DNA of 64,000 nucleotides from Prorocentrum cordatum (lineage: Eukaryota > Sar > Dinophyceae > Prorocentrales > Prorocentraceae), in assembly GCA_963575745.1 (NCBI GenBank), contig CAUYUJ010007224.1:1098234-1162233 (forward strand), written 5' to 3'. This document shows positions 21,501 to 29,232 of the stretch, piece after piece. The notes below the pieces were generated by a model that was not told the origin of the DNA, made no database searches, and worked only from the letters and a program-made list of their open reading frames with translations. Each line of letters opens with the position of its first letter. Position 1 is the stretch's first letter. A program made the translations under genes and the position numbers.

Positions 21501-22480
21501 CCCACCAGTGCACATTGATTTTTTTCGATTGAAGTGCCACCCACGGGGCTCGCACTTTGTTTTTTCTCAAGGAAAGTCTTCCTGCTCAAACTGTGCCCCT
21601 GCCCCCCAGGCTACAACAACAACGGCTCCCGCCTGAGACTTCCTCGATTTTTACTCAGGACCCCCGCTCCCGCCTTAGACTTCCGCGCAATTTACTCAGG
21701 AAAGGCGCTCCCGTCTGAGACTTCCTCGCAATGTAAACAAGACCCCCGCTCCCGCCTGAGATTTCCGTGCAATTTACGTGGGAACGGCGCTCCCGCGTGA
21801 GACTTCTTCGAATTTTACTCAGGACCCCCGCTCCTGCCTGACATTTCCGCGCAATTGACTCAGGAACGGCGCTCCCGCCTGAGACTTCCTCGCAATTTAG
21901 TGAGGACCCCCGCTCCCGCCTGAGACTTCCGTGCAATTTGCTCAGGAACGGCGCTCCCGCTTGAGACTTCCTCGCAACTTAGTCAGGGCCCCCGCTTCCG
22001 CCCGAGATTTCCTCACAATGTACTCAGGACTGCGCTCTCGCGTGCGACGTCCTCACAAATTATTCTGGAATTGCGTTTCGGCGCTCAGGAACCACGCACG
22101 CGCCAAGGACGCCTTCACAACGTGGTATCTTCCCTCTTCCTTCGTCCTTCCCCCTCCCCTTCCTCCCACTCTCCCTCGTTCTTCCCCTCCTCCTCTTGCA
22201 GGGCCCGCGCCAATTCCAATGGCGGGCAGAGAGATGTACGCCCCCGAAGGATTGTCCGCCCGTTCCGGTTTGCCCGTACGTCTAAGCCCGCCGGCCCCAG
22301 CAAAGAGAAATAATCCCCCCGAAAGGGGTGTGATCGAAGACGAAGAGGGCGGGTATCGAGGGTGTAGTGTATACGTGTTGAATGACTCGCGGGCAAGTAA
22401 GAGCGCACAGCCTTAAAATGGTTGTTGTTGTTGCTGCTGCTGTTGTTGTTGTTGGTGTTGTTGTTGTTGTTGTTGTGGTT

Positions 22481-22511
<31 letters not shown>

Positions 22512-22530
22512 TTGTTGTTGTTTGTTGTTC

Positions 22531-22562
<32 letters not shown>

Positions 22563-23627
22563 GGTGTTGTTGTTGGTCGTTGTTGTTGTTGTTGTGGTTG
22601 TTGTTGGTGTTGTTGTTGTTGTTGTTGTTATTGTTGTTGTTGTTGAATTCTCACTTCTGAAGCATAATTTTTGTTGATCCCCCGCCACCGGTGCATACTG
22701 ATTTTTCTCAATCAAAGTGTGCCCCTCGACGCTCGCACCTTGTTTTTTGACAGGGAAAGTCTTCCTGCTCAAACTGGCCCCCTGGCCCTTGGGTTGCAAC
22801 AACAACGGCTCCCGCCTGAGACCTCCTTGCAATTTAGCCAGGACCCCCGCTCCCGCCCGAGACTTCGTCGCATTTCACTCAGGAATCGCGCTCTCGCTTT
22901 GGATTTCCTTACATTTTAATCAGGAATCGCTCTCCCGGCGCTCTGGAGTCGCGCTCTCGCTGGAGACTTGCTTGCAACTTACTGAAGAATGGCCTTGCGT
23001 TGTAATTCCCTACAATTTGCCCAAGCGCCGCGCTCCCGACACCCAGGCACCCAGGAGTCGCGCCCCTTGTGGCCCCATTTGCATGCCTTTCGCGGCCCCG
23101 CTGTCGCCATGTGTGTCCCCCTCACTGTCCTACGTGGCCCAGTTGCTACCCTCAGTGGCCCCATAGTTGCCTTCTGTGGCCACGCATTATCTGCACTTCG
23201 TGGCCCCCGCTTGTTCGCGCTCTTCGTGGCCCCATACGCATTCCCTTTGTGTCCCCGCTGTCGCCCTTGGTGGCCTACTTCGTGCCCTTCGTGGCCCTGC
23301 TGTCGTTCTCTCTCGCTCTCGCTTTCGCTCGTCGTCGCCGTCGTCGTCGCCGTCGTCTTCGACGTCGTCGTCTTCGTCGTCGTGGTCGGTCCCCTGTCCG
23401 TCCCTCTTGGGGTCGGGTCGACGGTCCGCGGCCGCCCCGCCGATCAGCGCTGCCGCTGGCCAGGCCGACGGTCCGCGGCCGCCCCGCCGCTTGCCGGGGC
23501 CCGGCCTGCAGGGAAGAAAGGTATACCCCCCAAAGGGGTTCGATCGAAGACGAAGAGGGCGGGTATCAAGGGTTTGGGAAATATTCGTTATTGGCCACTC
23601 GAGCATATAGCGAACAATATTAATAGG

Positions 23628-23714
<87 letters not shown>

Positions 23715-24069
23715 GAATATTATTACTTGTAAAGAATAATTATTGTTGGGCCCCCTGGTGCACGCCCCCCTCGCCGCGCCTAGGCCGCAGCCACATTTTT
23801 CATCATTTTCGTGAGGAAGTCCCAGGCAAAACGGGGGAGTCCGGATCCAGTTGTTTTGTTGACGCCCGCTTTCCCTGTCAAAAAACAATATAAAATGACA
23901 TGTCTTGTTCTAACATAACCAAACTTCAAGAATCCTTTGCAAAAAATGGCACGAAGTGCACACTCGCGCGCGCAAGATGAAATCCTTCCAAAACCTTAGT
24001 TTTCGTAGCGAATTTAACATAAAAACATGAAAAACAAACAAAAAAAAAAAACAAAAAAAATGCCTAATG

Positions 24070-24168
<99 letters not shown>

Positions 24169-24643
24169 GCGCGCTCTTGCGGATTTCTTAGGAAACCCCA
24201 TACTTTTTCAACATTTCTGTCAAACGGGCTCTTGCGAGCAACTTTTTCACGTGCTTCGAACTTCTGCAACAACGGTCGCGCGCCTGCCAGGGCCATCATC
24301 CCTGTCAAATAATACCATATGGGACACATTCGTTTTTTCTTCGCGCGCGCACGCCGAAATCTTCAATTGCAGGGGGAAAAGTCGTATACTAAGCTAGCTT
24401 ACAGAAAATGTTACCACAACAAGTCATTGTACCCATGCGCCAGTGTAGTAGCCAAGGTCGTCCGCAGGCCACGAAGTGAGGTGTCCGAACGTCATAGGGC
24501 GGGAAGCTGGGTGTGGGTGGTGGCGAAGAGTCGTTTGGAAATGTGGTAGAGCTTGAACCGGCCCCCCCACAAAGTGGGGGTATTGCCCGCCTCCTATGAA
24601 AACCCTGGCACTGGTGAGAACGGAGTGTCCCCACGTGCTAGTA

Positions 24644-24700
<57 letters not shown>

Positions 24701-27700
24701 GAACTCTCATTCTTCAAGAATAATTATCGTTGATCCCCTCACCGGTGCACATTGATTTTTTCCTATTGTTCCCGACACCCAGGCACCCAGGAGTCGCGCT
24801 CACGCTTAGGGCCCCTTCACAGATTACTTAGGAATCGGGATATCGCTGCCCTTCGTGGCCTCGTTGCAGCCCTTCGTGGCCCCCTCGCTTTGTTTCGTGG
24901 CCCCGTTGCAGCCCTTCGTGGCCCCCTCGCTTTGTTTTGTGGCCCCATATGCATGCCCTTCGTGGCCTCCTCGTTGCCCTTCGTGGCCCCGTTGCAGCCC
25001 TTCGTGGCCCCCTCGCTTTGTTTCGTGGCCCCGTTGCAGCCCTTCGTGGCCCCCTCGCTGCCCTTCGTGGCCCCGTTGCAGCCCTTCGTGTCCCCGTTGC
25101 AGCCAGCCTTTTCGCTTCCACCCGGGCGGGCGGGTCACCCGAGCGGGTGGGTTACCCGAGCGGGTGGGTTACCTGGGCGGGCGGGTCACCCGAGCATGCA
25201 AATGATACTTGTAGTGCGCCCGTGCCATGGCCAGTAGAGCAGGAGCAGGGGGTCCGAGCGAGTGGGAGGACGAAGCCGACGAACAGAGGGACGCAAAGAA
25301 TGCAGAAGCGGAGGAGGAGGAGGAGGAGGAGGAGGAGGAGGAGGAAGAGGAGGAGGAGGAGGAGGAGGGAGTATGGGCGAGAGGCGGAAGGGGGTCTGGC
25401 TTTTCGCGCGATTCGCGGAGGCAGTTTCGAAGCCTTTGGGAAGCCGTTTTGGGATCTCTGGGGGCCTCTTTTGGACGTTTGGAGGGCCTCTTGGAGCCTT
25501 GTGGGCGCCTCTTGGGTGCCTCTTGGGGGCCTCTGGGGGCCTTTTGGGATTCTCTCGGGGGCCTCTTGGGGGCTTCTTGGAGCCTCCTGGGACATTATCG
25601 GGGCGAGTGGCTTGGATTTTCGGCTTGTGGTCCCCCTCTTGGGGTTGTCTTGGGGCCCTCTTGTGCCGTCTTGAGCGCCTCTTGGGCTGTGTTGGCGCCC
25701 TCTTGGGCCTTTGTGGGGACCTCTTGGGCGCTTCTTGGGCCGTCTTGGGGCGGTCTCGTGAGTTTCTGGAGCCGTTTTCGACGCCGTGACAGGTCAAAGA
25801 CCGCATATATCAGAAAGGTGCGTTTCCCCATCGGAAATGGATGAGTTTTGCTTGTTGGGGACCTCTTGGGGCGCCTCTTGGTCGCATATGAAAGCCTTGT
25901 GGACGCGTCTGGGAGCGTCGTGGAGGCATCTGAGATCGTCTGGATGCCATCTTGGGCGTCTTGGCTCGATCTTTCGGCGACTCGGGGCCTTCTTGGACCG
26001 TCTCGGGGGCCCGTTGGTGCGCTTTTGGCCCGTTGTGGGGCCCTCTGCTCCCCCACGGCGCGTTCGGGCATGGGTGCCCCGGGGCCGGGGGGGGGGGTCA
26101 AATCTCCGGTTTGGGGTCCCTTGGGGGGGGGGGGTATGGGGGGGGAACCATTTCACACGCCTAGAGACCCACAAGGGGTCGGCGGATAATGCGGGGCGTC
26201 AGAGGGCAACGATGGGGCTACTGAGGGTAGCAAGTGGGCCACGTAGGACAGTGAGGGGGCCACAACCGGCGACAGCGGGGCCACGAAGGGCATGCACGTG
26301 GGGCCACAACGGGCGCGAACGAGCGGGGACCACGAATGGCATGCGTATGTTGGGCCGCGGAGGGCAAGGACGGGGCCACTGAGGGCAGCGACGGGGCCAC
26401 GAAGGGCAGCGAGGGGGCCACGAAGGGCGACAGCGGGGCCACGAAGGGCATGCATATGGGGCCACCACGGGCGCGAGCGAGCGGGGGCCACGAAGGGCAT
26501 ACATACATGGGGCCACGAAGGGCAGCGAAGGGGCCACGAAGGGCTGCAACGGGGCCACGAAGGGGAGCGAGGGGGCCACGAAGGGCTGCAACGGGGCCAC
26601 GAAGGGCTGCAACGGGGCCACGAAGGGCAACGAAGGGCTGCAACGGGGCCACGAAGGGCAGCGAGGAGGCCACGACGGCCTGCAACGGGGCCACGAATCA
26701 AAGCGAGGGTTCCACGAAGGGCTGCAACGGGGCCACGAAACAAATCGAGGGGGCCACGAAGGGCTGCAACGGGGTCACGAAGGGCAGCGAAATCCCGATT
26801 CCTAGGTAATTTGTGGGGGAGTCCTGAGCATGACCGCGACTCCTGGGTGCCTGGTTGTCGGGAGCGTGGCGCCTCAGTAAATTACAGGAAAATTCAACGC
26901 AAGGGCGCTATTCGCCAGTAAATTGCAAGCAAGTCTCCAGCGAGAGCGCGACTCCAGAGCGCCGGGAGAGCGATCCCTGCATAAATTGCAAGGAAGTCCC
27001 AAGCGAGAGCGCGATTCCTGAGTAAAACGCGAGGAATTCTCGGGCGGGAGCGGGGGTCCTGGCTAAATTGTGAGGAAGTCTCAGGCGGGAGCCGTTGTTG
27101 TTGCAACCCGGGGGCCAGGGGCACAGTTTGAGCATCAATGTCAGAAAACACGATGCGAGCGTCGAGGGGCACACTTTGATTGATAAAAACATTATGCACC
27201 GGTGGGGGGATCAACAATAATTATGTTTTGTTTCAGACATGAGAGTGCAGCAACAACATCATCATCATCATCAACAACAACAATAACACCAACAACAACA
27301 ACAACATTATCAACAATTGCAACAACGGCTCCCGCCTGAGACGTCCTCACAATGTATGTCAAATTCGCGCTCTCGCGCGGGATTTCCTCAGAATGTATCC
27401 AGGATTCGCGCTCTCGAGCTGCGTTTCCTTACAATTTATAACAAATCACGCTCCCGCCTTGGACTCCTCATCGATTACATGGGAATCGCGTCATCGCTCG
27501 CAATTTCTTTCATGATGGTTTGACGCTTTAGCGCCCCGCCCGCTCGACCTGGCCGTCTGGGCCCGCCCGCCCGACCTGCCCGTTAGGGTCCACCCGCCCG
27601 ACGCGCCAGGCAGGCTCTGCCGCTTGCGATGCTGCTCCCAATCCTCCTGCACATTTCTTTCGTGTTCCATTATTATCCCCCCCCTGTCTCCTCACTCCTC

Positions 27701-29232
27701 CCTTCCTTCCCCTGTTTTCATTGGGCGCGCCAACTACACGCGGCAGGTAGGAAAGATATACACCCAAGAGGGGACACGATCGAAGACGACGAGGGCGGGT
27801 ACCGAGGGTTTTGGATACACGTGTTGAATGGCACGCGAGCAGATAAAAAAAAACGATCAGTCTTAAAATGAGTGTTGTCATTATTGTTGTTGATGTTGAG
27901 TTGTTGCTGCTGTTGCCTTCCTCGCCCGCGACCCACTGGCGACCCACCCCGCGACCCACTGGCGATTCACCCCGCGACCCACCCACGATCCACCCAGCGC
28001 CCGCCCCCTCACACTTTTCCGCAAGGCGGGAGGCTACGTAATACAGTCGGCCCAGATTAGTAGGTCGACCCTGCCAGCTCAAGGGTAGGTACCCTTGTGT
28101 CCTGTGCCCCGCGGCACGTGCCTTCTTACACTCCAATTGCGATGTGGCCCTCGGAAGGGTCTTGTGTACTCTCGCGTGTCCTGTCCAATCGAGCCCGACT
28201 GTATCTGCAAGGCGGGAGGCTACGTGGTAACTTGCTGCATCCAGCGGGGACGCCTGCCCCAGGACGGCTCAAGACATTACCCCCACGGGTGCCGCCCTAT
28301 GGCAGGTTCGCGTCGTGCCGGCGCGGCGACGGCGTCGCCGCGGGCGCTCAAGATTGAACGCCCCCACCGGCCCACGATCGGCCAGTGTGGAGCGACCTGG
28401 CGAGCAGAAAATTGCCGATCGTGCAAGGTGGAACGATCCTCGCGGTTTCAGAAACCAGCGCCGCGGTCGTCACGAAAAGAAATGGCCGTGTGGGTAGAAG
28501 GTCGGGAACGTTTGCCCAGAGTCTCGCGCCGCCGGTTCTGGCCTTCCACGCCTGGACGCGACACGCTGACCACGCCCCAGTCCCCGAGCCTTTCCCAGCC
28601 TCCCGCCCCCCGGAGCGGAGCGAACCGCTATCCGCTCGCAGGCATGGCGTCTTGTCGGGGCCGCCGCGACACGCTGAGCAAAAGCTCAAGACTGTAAATT
28701 GTTCAGCCGCATTCCCTGAGATCTTGGCGTCTCAACTTTTTCGAGCCGGGCGTTTGCGTCAGGTTTCGGGCCCTGGGGCCCTCAGAGATCGATTTGGCTC
28801 CGAAAATTGGGCGGACAGATGGAGCCTGGGGCTGACGGCGTGATGTTTCACATTGTTGCATTTTTTCGCGCCGTCGGATCTCAGGGGTGGGACAGGCGTC
28901 CCCGATGACGGAAACATGTGTCTGGTGTTTTTCTTCGTCCGTTCAGGATCGGCCAGATGCTCATTCGGTACTTGGCGCAGCAGCTCGCCGCTGACGTGGA
29001 GGTGAAGGAGGGTGACCTCATCACGTGGTACATGGAGCAGATCGAGGACAGCATCCAGACGCAGGTCCAGCTCCTGGAGCAGCAGCACCTGATCCAGGCG
29101 GTGATCAACAGGATGATCGACAAGGACCGCGTCATCGTGGTGGTGCGGCCCGCGGAGGACCCCCTGAGGCCCGAGGGGCGCGTGCTGATCAAGCACCCGA
29201 ACGTCGTCCCGGGGGACGCCATCGCCAGCTGA
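18242..29232 (+). CDS. MCM6: MCM6, replicative helicase subunit (7 exons)
   Basis: MCM6 is one of six AAA+ subunits of the MCM2-7 ring that unwinds DNA at replication forks in the nucleus. Exons 18,242-18,595, 18,805-18,917, 19,082-19,145, 19,399-19,539, 19,650-20,957, 21,151-21,332 and 28,947-29,232 join to 815 codons plus TGA, against about 820 in animals. Residues 1-155 form the N-terminal domain. The zinc site has Cys171, Cys174, Cys193 and Cys198. Walker A is GDPATAKS at 410-417 (Ser is usual where Ala413 stands), Walker B is CCIDEF from 472, and the arginine finger is SRFDL from 543. A winged-helix-type C-terminus ends the protein. The match to MCM6, not another MCM, rests on the long identical run around Walker B, the C-terminal domain and equal spacing. 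Each junction was placed by protein alignment. Introns 1, 2, 4, 5 and 6 start with GA and intron 3 with GT; all end in AG. No neighbouring gene shares the strand closely. Confidence 0.95.
18596..18804 (+). other. MCM6 intron 1 (209 bp, GA-AG), inverted-repeat ends
   Basis: Boundaries AAG|GACTCG and ATAG|GACGAG share AGGAC. The first roughly 40 bases (GGCAGCGCCCACGGGG, GGTGGGCGGC) pair with the last 40 (GCCCACCCCGC, TGTGGGCGGCGCC), so the intron folds like a terminal-inverted-repeat element. The middle carries TTCTCCGAAGGCAGAGGCCT-type sequence related to the TTCTCAGAAGGCC hairpins elsewhere. Confidence 0.8.
18805..18917 (+). CDS. MCM6: MCM6 exon 2 (residues 119-155 and part of 156)
   Basis: Reads 'FVAAFWNMGT...LGKLVTVCGTVTR', the start of the OB-fold with the usual Gly-x-Val-x-Arg strand. 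It ends in phase 2 at ACGAG|GATCCG. Confidence 0.9.
18918..19081 (+). other. MCM6 intron 2 (164 bp, GA-AG), has a relative at 7.4 kb
   Basis: Boundaries GAG|GATCC and AGAG|GACCA share GAGGA. Nearly the full intron is homologous to 7,409-7,545, which lies outside this gene, so this intron belongs to a dispersed family. Confidence 0.8.
19082..19145 (+). CDS. MCM6: MCM6 exon 3 (rest of residue 156 to 177)
   Basis: A 64-base exon reading 'TTEMKPELLVGTYQCNVCSRE'; it carries the first half of the zinc site (Cys171-x-x-Cys174). The donor is GCGAG|GTGCGC, the only GT donor in the gene. Confidence 0.9.
19146..19398 (+). other. MCM6 intron 3 (253 bp, GT-AG), inverted-repeat ends
   Basis: Boundaries share AGGTG. 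The start (GGCCTCGGGCGGCGCACAGG, CAGCCC, CCCCGGCTGGC) is an inverted match of the end (GGCCAGCCGGGA, GGGCTGTCC, GCGCAGCCCGAAGCC). A C-run lies inside at 19,213-19,228. Confidence 0.78.
19399..19539 (+). CDS. MCM6: MCM6 exon 4 (residues 178-224)
   Basis: Carries the second half of the zinc site (Cys193-x4-Cys198) and 'GDWQRIRLQ', the counterpart of 'FVDFQKVRIQ' in animals. Joining at CAA|GAG to the acceptor TGAG|GAG gives the same residue spacing as animal MCM6; a longer exon ending at a later donor would add residues. Confidence 0.88.
19540..19649 (+). other. MCM6 intron 4 (110 bp, GA-AG), almost a complete hairpin
   Basis: GAAGAAGAAACGAAGTGCGT near the start pairs with ACGCCGTTCTTCTTC near the end, and TCGACGGTCC pairs with GGACCGTCGA in the middle. 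Nearly the whole intron can fold on itself. Confidence 0.8.
19650..20957 (+). CDS. MCM6: MCM6 exon 5 (residues 225-660): OB-fold end and AAA+ core
   Basis: One uninterrupted 436-codon exon carrying the whole ATPase. It has Walker A GDPATAKS (20,205), 'ALMLADNGVCCIDEF' with Walker B, 'HEAMEQQTITLSKAG' (presensor helix), sensor 1 in 'ARTSILAS', the arginine finger 'IMSRFDL', and 'TVRQLESLIRLSEA' (sensor 2 region). It ends GCCAAG|GATCGG. Confidence 0.97.
20958..21150 (+). other. MCM6 intron 5 (193 bp, GA-AG), hairpin, has a relative at 8.5 kb
   Basis: Boundaries share AAGGA. GCGAATTTCTCTGGATCGGC pairs with GCCGATCCAAGAGGTTCGTG. The core is closely related to 8,526-8,597. Confidence 0.82.
21151..21332 (+). 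CDS. MCM6: MCM6 exon 6 (residues 661-720 and part of 721)
   Basis: Starts 'EAFDLQMNSLKRVEHENIDL' (animal 'EAFRLLNKSIIRVE'), crosses an acidic linker, and ends 'RLTFAEYQ' at the start of the C-terminal domain. The donor CAGAG|GACCTC in phase 2 joins the distant exon 7. Confidence 0.9.
21445..21600 (+). repeat. Composite element module 'AATAATTATTGTTGATCCCC', copy 1
   Basis: The module runs CTGAACTCTCACTCTTGAAG, AATAATTATTGTTGATCCCC, CACCAGTGCACATTGATTTT, then CTCGCACTTTGTTTTTTC. Further copies: 22,640-22,760, 23,712-23,765 and 24,700-24,765 (+), and 27,115-27,245 (minus). Copies after the first are preceded by GTT arrays (the inverted copy by CAA). Confidence 0.8.
21640..22075 (+). repeat. 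41-bp tandem repeat, about 10 copies
   Basis: CGCTCCCGCCTGAGACTTCC units start at 21,665, 21,706, 21,747, 21,788, 21,829, 21,870, 21,911, 21,952 and 21,993, an exact 41-bp period. Units alternate between ACCCC and GAACGG before CGCTCCCG. Shorter related runs are at 22,805-22,990 (+), 26,880-27,100 (minus) and 27,320-27,490 (+). Confidence 0.9.
22200..22420 (+). repeat. Composite element module 'CGATCGAAGACGAAGAGGGC', copy 1
   Basis: CCCCCGAAAGGGGTGTGATC, GAAGACGAAGAGGGCGGGTA and, 50 bases on, GTGTTGAATG(A/G)C(T/A)CGCG. Related copies at 23,500-23,615 and 27,716-27,870, same strand. Two of the three lead into a GTT array. Confidence 0.8.
22420..22650 (+). repeat. (GTT)n microsatellite
   Basis: GTT triplets with GCT and GGT variants. 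Similar arrays are at 23,628-23,716 and 24,642-24,704, and a CAA array on the + strand at 27,250-27,315. Confidence 0.95.
22663..23192 (+). repeat. Left arm of the large inverted duplication in intron 6
   Basis: 22,663-23,062 is an inverted copy of 26,830-27,225, and 23,095-23,192 is an inverted copy of 26,187-26,282. By eye about 85-90% of bases agree. Both contain TGCCCCTCGACGCTCGCA, CGGCTCCCGCCTGAGAC and GCGCTCTGGAGTCGCGCTCT. Confidence 0.85.
24070..24164. repeat. T-run followed by an A-run of more than 80 bases
   Basis: Fourteen T are followed directly by about 80 A. It may be a decayed poly(A) tail of a retrocopy, a sequencing or assembly artefact, or a true homopolymer; no retrocopy body was recognised upstream. 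Confidence 0.85.
24840..25105 (+). repeat. 21-bp satellite GCCCTTCGTGGCCCCGTTGCA, + orientation
   Basis: About 12 units with GTTGCAG or CTCGCTT variants. The same satellite runs in the opposite orientation at 26,282-26,800. Confidence 0.9.
25125..25196 (+). repeat. 17-bp tandem repeat, 4 copies
   Basis: Units of GGGTTACCCGAGCGGGT type. Confidence 0.85.
25310..26065 (+). repeat. (GGA)n array and TCTTGGGG-type repeats, blocks 2 and 3
   Basis: GGA triplets to 25,370, then degenerate TCTTGGGGGCC units to 25,780 and again 25,850-26,060, as in block 1 upstream of MCM6. A G-run cluster follows (26,080-26,150). Confidence 0.75.
26187..27225 (-). repeat. Right arm of the large inverted duplication, with expanded 21-bp satellite
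   Basis: Inverted relative of 22,663-23,192. The roughly 30 bases between the two homologous blocks of the left arm are replaced here by about 550 bases of the 21-bp satellite. The satellite therefore expanded, or was lost, after the duplication. Confidence 0.85.
28385..28690 (+). repeat. Dispersed repeat J, copy 1 (inside intron 6)
   Basis: Shares CGAGCCTTTCCC(A/G), ATCCGCTCGCA/GTCTGCTCGCA, and GCCGCGACACGCT(G/C)AG with 60,960-61,190. The clearest part is 28,590-28,690. Confidence 0.6.
28947..29232 (+). CDS. MCM6: MCM6 exon 7 (rest of residue 721 to 815, stop)
   Basis: Reads 'IGQMLIRYLAQQL', 'LITWYMEQIEDSI', 'QAVINRMIDKDRVIVVV' and ends 'KHPNVVPGDAIAS'. This is the counterpart of the winged-helix C-terminus of animal MCM6 ('LIVLHLRK', 'LVNWYLKEIESEI', 'IEKVIHRLTHYDHVLIE', 'LVVNPNYLLED'). 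It lies 7.6 kb from exon 6 and would look like an orphan frame if not joined. A CCGTTCAG acceptor precedes it. Confidence 0.92.

Larger units (their letters stand above)
21333..28946 (+). other. MCM6 intron 6 (7.6 kb, GA-AG), filled with composite repeats
   Basis: Boundaries CAGAG|GACC and TTCAG|GATC share AGGA. Joining gives Tyr-Gln-Arg-Ile-Gly, matching Tyr-Cys-Arg-Ile-Ser of animals. Inside are a 41-bp tandem repeat, GTT arrays, a 21-bp satellite in both orientations, a 400-bp inverted duplication, a long T/A homopolymer and several dispersed repeats (listed separately). No coding sequence is recognised inside. Confidence 0.85.

Noticed and set aside
21640-27500. CRISPR array (regular short repeats)
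   Set aside because: The 41-bp and 21-bp units have no unique spacers, lie in a eukaryotic intron and have no cas genes.
28918-29232. Independent small gene of 104 codons
   Set aside because: The peptide from 28,947 is the C-terminal domain of MCM6; the extra N-terminal residues are intron.
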